NCBI GenBank assembly: GCA_019752015.1
Contig: JAIEMQ010000013.1
Span: 62,001-126,000 of the forward strand
Origin: Cyanobacteriota bacterium
Lineage (GTDB): Bacteria > Acidobacteriota > Vicinamibacteria > Vicinamibacterales > UBA2999
Reading direction: 5' to 3'
DNA: 64,000 bases
Below, one piece after another: positions 59,615-64,000 of the stretch. The notes below the pieces were generated by a model that worked only from the letters and a program-made list of their open reading frames with translations, ran no database searches and was not told where the DNA came from. The stretch's first letter is position 1, and the number at the start of each line of letters is the position of its first letter. The position numbers and the translations under genes were made by a program.

Positions 59615-62600
59615 ATGAAAGCTATTCGTCTGTTTGTTGTCGTCGTCGGCTTGATGACGATGTTGCCGCTCTCCGCTCAGCAGGGGAGCACGGTCGACCC
59701 CAGCCTTTATGGCGGAATGCGCTGGCGCAACGTCGGGCCCGCGCGTGGCGGCCGATCGATCGCTGCTGAAGGCAGCGACGCCCGGCCAAACGAGTACTGG
59801 TTCGGCGCCACCGGCGGCGGCGCCTGGAAGACCACCGACGGCGGCACCACGTGGAACCCGATGACCGACGGCAAGATCACCATGTCGTCGATCGGATCGG
59901 TCGGCATTTGCCCCTCGAATCCTGACGTGGTCTACATCGGCGGCGGCGAGTCGGACATCCGCGGCAACATCATGATGGGCGACGGCGCCTATAAAACGAC
60001 TGACGGTGGCAAGACGTGGAACGCAATTGGTCTCCGCGATGCGCAAGTGATCTCGCGGATTCGCCTGCACCCCTCGAACAACTGCGACACGGTGCTCGCC
60101 GCGGTACTCGGTCACGGCTTTGGCACCAACGACGAGCGCGGCGTGTTCAAGACGGCCGACGGCGGCAAGACCTGGCGGCGCACGCTGTTCAAAGACAACA
60201 AGACCGGCGCCGTGGAAATCATCTACGACCCGAAGAACACCAACATCGTTTACACCGCGTTGTGGGAATCGCAGCGCTTTCCGTGGGGCATGTCGAGCGG
60301 CGGACCTGGCAGCGGCCTTTTCAAATCCACCGACGGCGGCGACAGCTGGAGCGAGATCACCAGGAATCCCGGATTGCCGGGCGGCCTGTGGGGCAAGGTC
60401 GGCATCAGCGTTTCCGGAGCCGACAGCAATCGCGTCTATGCGCTGATCGAAAACGAGCCCGAGGGCGGACTCTACGTTTCCGACGATGCGGGCGCGTCGT
60501 GGAAGAAGATCAACGACAACCGCAACATCCGCCAGCGCGCGTTTTACTACACGCGCATCTACGCCGATCCGAAGGTGAAGGACACGTTGTGGATCCTGAA
60601 CGTCAGCCTCTACAAGTCGACCGACGGCGGCAAGACCATCCAGAACGTGCGCGTGCCGCACAGCGACAACCACGATATGTGGATCGCCCCGAGCGATTCG
60701 AATCGCATGATCGAGGCGAACGACGGCGGCGCCAACGTCAGCGTCAACGGCGGACAGACGTGGACGGATCAGGACTATCCAACCGCGCAGTTCTACCACG
60801 TGTTCCTGACGTCGCACATTCCGTATCAGATTTGCGGCGCGCAGCAGGACAACTCTACGGCGTGCATGTCGAGCCAGGCCGGCGGCTTCGGACAGGACGC
60901 CTATTACTACGACGTCGGCGGCGGCGAGAGCGGCTACATCGCGCCGGATCCGCTCGACCCCGACATCTATTACGCCGGCAGTTATGGCGGACTCCTGACG
61001 CGCTTCGATCGCCGCACCGGCCAGCAGCGCAACATCAACATCTGGCCCGACAACCCGATGGGCTATGGATCCGAAGGCATCACCGAGCGGTTCCAGTGGA
61101 CCTTCCCGATCATCTTCTCGCCGGTCGACAAGAAGACGATCTACGCCTCGTCGCAGAGCATCTGGAAGACGAGCAATGCCGGACAGACGTGGACGAAGAT
61201 CAGCCCCGATCTGTCGCGCCACGATCCGAAGACGATGGGCGCGTCGGGCGGACCGATCACCAAGGACAACACCGGCGTCGAGACCTATGGCGTGGTGTTC
61301 ACGATCGCGCCGACGCCGCAGGACATCAACACCATCTGGGCCGGATCGGATGACGGCCTGATCCACGTGACGCGCAACGGCGGCCAGAGCTGGGACAACA
61401 TCACGCCGAAGGATCTGCCGGAGTTTGCGCGCATCAGCCTGATCGAAGCGTCGCCGCACACCATCGGCACCGCGTACGTCGCCGCGAATCGATACCAGAT
61501 GGACGATCAGAAGCCGTATGTCTACAAGACCACGGACTTCGGCAAGTCGTGGACGAAGATCGTCAACGGCGTGAAGGACACGCACTTCGCGCGGCAGATT
61601 CGCGAAGACATCAAGCGCAAGGGCCTCCTTTATCTCGGCACCGAGAACGGCATCTACGTTTCATTTGACGACGGCGCCAACTGGCAGTCGCTGCAGCTGA
61701 ACCTGCCGGATACGTCGATTCAAGGTCTGCAGGTCGCCGAGCGCGACCTCGTCGTCGGCACGCACGGCCGCAGCTTCTGGATCCTCGACAACATCGGCGT
61801 GCTGCGCCAGGCGACGCCGACCATCACCACCGAGAATCTTCACGTGTTCGATCCGGTCGATCCGCAGCGCGGCCTCGATCGCAACATCGCGATCGATTAC
61901 TACCTGAAGAACGATCAGGACACGGTCAAGATCGAGTTTCTCGACGCGCAAGGCAACGTGGTGCGCGCCTTCACCGGCGACTCGAAGCCGGCGCAGACCG
62001 CGAACAACGACGGCGAGGGCTTCTTCGGTCCGCCGCCGGCGCGCGTCGGCGTCAAGAAGGGCATGAACCGCTTCACGTGGGACATGCGCTACGAAGGCGC
62101 GACCGTGTTCCCCGGCATGATCATGTGGGCCGCCAACCCGGCGCGTGGACCATTGGCGCCGCCGGCCGACATCACGGTGCGAGTCACCGCGGCCGGCGAG
62201 ACCAGGACGCAGGGTTTCACGATCGGCATCGACAAGCGTCTGCAGGGACAGGTGACCGCGGCCGATCTGCTCGAGCAGTTCAAGCTCGCCACCGACATCC
62301 GCAACAAGGTGACGGAAGCCAATGCGGCGGTTATCCAGATTCGCTCGATCCGCGATCAGGTCAACAAGGCGCTCGAGAAGGTGCCCGAGCGCAAAAAGAA
62401 GGAAGTGCAGGCGATCGCCGACGGCCTACTGAAGCCGATCGCGGTCGTTGAGGAGGAGGTCTACAACACCAAGCTCCGAAGCGGACAGGACCCGCTGAAC
62501 TTCCCGATCCGCTTGAACAACAAGATCGCCGCGCTGCAGGGCGTGGTCGAAAGCTCCGACAACAAGCCGACCGATCAGACCTACGTGGTGTTCAAGGAGC

Positions 62601-62755
62601 TGTCGGCGAAGCTCGATGCGCAGATCCAGAAACTGCAGCAGTCGCTGAAGACCGAATTGCCGCGATTGAATGCGGCACTGAAGCGCGAGAAGGCGGGCGA
62701 GATCGATCCGAACAAGAAGCCGGATCCTCCTGCGGCGACCGCCAAACCGCAATAG
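59615..62755 (+). CDS. Large secreted BNR/VPS10-type beta-propeller (glycosyl hydrolase-like)
   Basis: A 1046-residue exported protein (signal VVVVGLMTMLPLSAQ) with the family opening LYGGMRWRNVGPARGGRSIA. I count about eleven Asp-box-like turns of the S/T-x-D-G-G-x-T-W type, for example KTTDGGTTW, KSTDGGDSW and KTTDFGKSW, across two propellers. After about residue 750 there is a beta-sandwich and a helical C-terminus rich in Lys/Gln. The group is often labelled glycosyl hydrolase or VPS10-domain protein; no catalytic residues can be assigned. TAGAAT ends 8 bases before ATG. It is abundant in Acidobacteriota. Confidence 0.88.
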   Translation: MKAIRLFVVVVGLMTMLPLSAQQGSTVDPSLYGGMRWRNVGPARGGRSIAAEGSDARPNEYWFGATGGGAWKTTDGGTTWNPMTDGKITMSSIGSVGICPSNPDVVYIGGGESDIRGNIMMGDGAYKTTDGGKTWNAIGLRDAQVISRIRLHPSNNCDTVLAAVLGHGFGTNDERGVFKTADGGKTWRRTLFKDNKTGAVEIIYDPKNTNIVYTALWESQRFPWGMSSGGPGSGLFKSTDGGDSWSEITRNPGLPGGLWGKVGISVSGADSNRVYALIENEPEGGLYVSDDAGASWKKINDNRNIRQRAFYYTRIYADPKVKDTLWILNVSLYKSTDGGKTIQNVRVPHSDNHDMWIAPSDSNRMIEANDGGANVSVNGGQTWTDQDYPTAQFYHVFLTSHIPYQICGAQQDNSTACMSSQAGGFGQDAYYYDVGGGESGYIAPDPLDPDIYYAGSYGGLLTRFDRRTGQQRNINIWPDNPMGYGSEGITERFQWTFPIIFSPVDKKTIYASSQSIWKTSNAGQTWTKISPDLSRHDPKTMGASGGPITKDNTGVETYGVVFTIAPTPQDINTIWAGSDDGLIHVTRNGGQSWDNITPKDLPEFARISLIEASPHTIGTAYVAANRYQMDDQKPYVYKTTDFGKSWTKIVNGVKDTHFARQIREDIKRKGLLYLGTENGIYVSFDDGANWQSLQLNLPDTSIQGLQVAERDLVVGTHGRSFWILDNIGVLRQATPTITTENLHVFDPVDPQRGLDRNIAIDYYLKNDQDTVKIEFLDAQGNVVRAFTGDSKPAQTANNDGEGFFGPPPARVGVKKGMNRFTWDMRYEGATVFPGMIMWAANPARGPLAPPADITVRVTAAGETRTQGFTIGIDKRLQGQVTAADLLEQFKLATDIRNKVTEANAAVIQIRSIRDQVNKALEKVPERKKKEVQAIADGLLKPIAVVEEEVYNTKLRSGQDPLNFPIRLNNKIAALQGVVESSDNKPTDQTYVVFKELSAKLDAQIQKLQQSLKTELPRLNAALKREKAGEIDPNKKPDPPAATAKPQ

Positions 62756-62850
62756 CGATCAGAGGAAATCGAGGTCATTGCGCTTGCGCGATGGCCTCCA
62801 TCCCGGCGGCGCCGGCCTGGTCACGATTCCCGCAATCAGCCGGATCAGCC

Positions 62851-63999
62851 TCAGGCAGATTCGCTGAATCGTGCTCGCCATGCCAGTTTGTCCTCGAGCG
62901 TGGTGTCGTGTGGATTGCGGAAGATGCGGTCCTCGATCACGAGGTCATCGATCAGCGTGTGACGAAAGCACTGCCAGGCATCTGTCGCGGTGCGCACAAT
63001 CGGCTCGCCGCTGACGTTGAAACTGGTGTTGATCAGCAGCGGCACACCGGTGATGTGCTTGAACTCAATCAGCAAGCGATGCAGGTCCGGATGGCGCTCG
63101 CGCCTGACGGTCTGCAGGCGCGATGAGTAATCGACGTGAACGACGCTGGAGAATGCGCAGCGTCGCTGGGCGGGGCGGTCGCGCATGGTTGCGGCGGGCC
63201 CGGTCGGGTAGCGGTGCTGCGGTTTCAGCAACGCCGTGCTCTGCATGTAGTCCGACGGTTCGGTCGAATCGAACCATTCGCCGCACTCCTCGGCCAGAAT
63301 CGCCGGCGCAAACGGGCGAAACGATTCGCGGAACTTGATCTTTTCGTTGAGCGTCGACTGCATGCCGTCCACGCGCGCGTCGGCAAGAATCGATCGGGCG
63401 CCGAGCGCCCGCGCGCCCAGCTCCATTCGGCCGCGGACCCAGCCGACAATGTTACCGTCGGCCAGCAAACGCGCTGTGGCAGTAAAGACGTCACCCGCAT
63501 ACGACACTTCGTGCGTGAACGCCTCGGGCGGCACCGCGCCGGGCAATGAGCCAAGGAATATGCCGGCGACGTCGACCTTGCGGTTCGCTGCGGCCGCCGC
63601 CTTCTGCTGATGCAGCAGAGCGCCGCCGAGCCCGGTTCCCATGTCGCCCGCTGCCGGCGCCGTGAACACGTCGTCGAACACGCCGAGCCGGCGCAGCTTC
63701 CCGGCGGCCACGCAATTCTGCGCGCACCCTCCGCAGAACAGCAGATATCGCTCGCCGGTCACGCGCTTCGCGAACGACGCCATCCGGAAGAGCTGCTCTT
63801 CGAACAGCGCCTGCACGGATGCGGCAATGTCAGCGTGATCGCCGGTGATCGCACCGCCCTTTAACCTGACCGGCAATCCGAGATGCGTCGCCAACGATTT
63901 CAGAATGTCCGGCCAGGCGAGCGACGGCCGCGAGTTGAAGCGAAGCGCGCCATCGCTATCGGAGCTGGCGAACGATTGCAATCGATCGAGGAAGACCGG
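62851..63999 (-). CDS. NodU/CmcH-family carbamoyltransferase (N-terminus beyond window)
   Basis: The frame is open to the window's right edge (the track's TTG start at 63981 is not a real start), so about the N-terminal third is missing. Visible motifs are YLLFCGGCAQNCVAAGKLR, FTAPAAGDMGTGLGGAL, VGWVRGRMELGARALGARSILADAR and the C-terminal domain HITGVPLLINTSFNVSGEPIV, all characteristic of carbamoyltransferases that transfer carbamoyl from carbamoyl phosphate via carbamoyl-AMP to hydroxyls of glycans or natural products. The acceptor is unknown; the context to the right is not visible. Confidence 0.92.
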   Translation of the reverse strand, partial: PVFLDRLQSFASSDSDGALRFNSRPSLAWPDILKSLATHLGLPVRLKGGAITGDHADIAASVQALFEEQLFRMASFAKRVTGERYLLFCGGCAQNCVAAGKLRRLGVFDDVFTAPAAGDMGTGLGGALLHQQKAAAAANRKVDVAGIFLGSLPGAVPPEAFTHEVSYAGDVFTATARLLADGNIVGWVRGRMELGARALGARSILADARVDGMQSTLNEKIKFRESFRPFAPAILAEECGEWFDSTEPSDYMQSTALLKPQHRYPTGPAATMRDRPAQRRCAFSSVVHVDYSSRLQTVRRERHPDLHRLLIEFKHITGVPLLINTSFNVSGEPIVRTATDAWQCFRHTLIDDLVIEDRIFRNPHDTTLEDKLAWRARFSESA

Positions 64000-64000
64000 G

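Noticed and set aside
59306-61585. 759-residue minus-strand ORF antisense to the BNR propeller
   Set aside because: Composition is dominated by Arg, Ala, Val and Asp typical of GC-rich antisense frames; the plus strand has a signal peptide and Asp boxes.

Overview
This is a GC-rich (roughly 65 percent by eye) chromosomal window whose gene content points to an Acidobacteriota bacterium, most likely class Vicinamibacteria. The indicators are an orphan MacB-like permease paired with a PadR repressor (the ADOP arrangement), a 1300-residue Oar-like TonB receptor with an N-terminal carboxypeptidase-regulatory domain, VPS10/BNR-type secreted propellers, an S46 peptidase and several cytochrome c/PQQ propeller proteins. 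That placement is inference from families, not a database result. There is no prophage, CRISPR array, insertion sequence or flagellar gene. No stretch longer than about 300 bases lacks a gene or gene remnant.

Layout. 1-6.6 kb: a tight plus-strand operon RDD - SpoIIM-like - membrane protein - DUF4129 - DUF4350 - MoxR ATPase - DUF58, an envelope-associated MoxR system. 6.6-9.7 kb: minus-strand padR-ADOP permease with a paired palindromic operator in front of padR. 9.8-15.6 kb: a minus-strand heat-shock operon hspR - cbpA/dnaJ - clpB - ftsH, with a strong sigma70-type promoter overlapping a perfect 19-bp palindrome. 15.6-17.4 kb: terC, and an ECF sigma factor with a soluble zinc anti-sigma factor. 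17.5-24 kb: a response regulator, a serine hydrolase, a frameshifted DUF2785 remnant, an overlapping L,D-transpeptidase/M23 pair, a WYL regulator, a small CxxC protein, truA and ridA. 24-29.3 kb: a composite inverted-repeat element, an S46 peptidase, an SPFH lipoprotein - stomatin - NfeD operon and surE. 29.4-29.6 kb: tRNA-Pro(CGG) with a tRNA-end-like hairpin and a terminator. 29.9-42.7 kb: a lipoprotein, then a complete chemosensory operon without motility genes: CheY - CheA - CheW - soluble receptor - PAS/HEAT protein - CheR - CheB - CheY - CheC - hybrid kinase. 42.8-54.4 kb: TonB receptor, GNAT, and a four-gene minus-strand operon of periplasmic redox proteins (cytochrome c fused to a copper-monooxygenase-like fold, CTACH-heme propeller, PQQ dehydrogenase, PQQ-like propeller). 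54.4-64 kb: a secreted protein, an orphan molybdenum hydroxylase large subunit, a frameshifted OmpA-like protein, a flippase-like membrane protein, a large BNR propeller and a truncated NodU-type carbamoyltransferase.

The most interesting unit is the chemosensory operon. Its receptor has no membrane segment and carries several 28-residue coiled-coil repeats. It sits between CheW and a PAS domain fused to a very long HEAT solenoid, and the operon ends with a hybrid kinase whose PAS domain is a close relative of the HEAT protein's PAS. I read it as a cytosolic pathway for something other than swimming, with the HEAT solenoid as an uncharacterised, possibly scaffold-like component.

Two cross-cutting observations. 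At least eleven transcription-unit starts have a -10-like hexamer ending only 6-10 nt before the start codon, which suggests leaderless or nearly leaderless mRNAs. Two of these regions (truA/ridA and the molybdenum hydroxylase/OmpA pair) have overlapping -10 hexamers on both strands. Separately, three genes (DUF2785, PAS-HEAT, OmpA-like) are interrupted by single-base frameshifts with homologous-looking sequence on both sides, so assembly error or recent decay should be considered before interpreting them.
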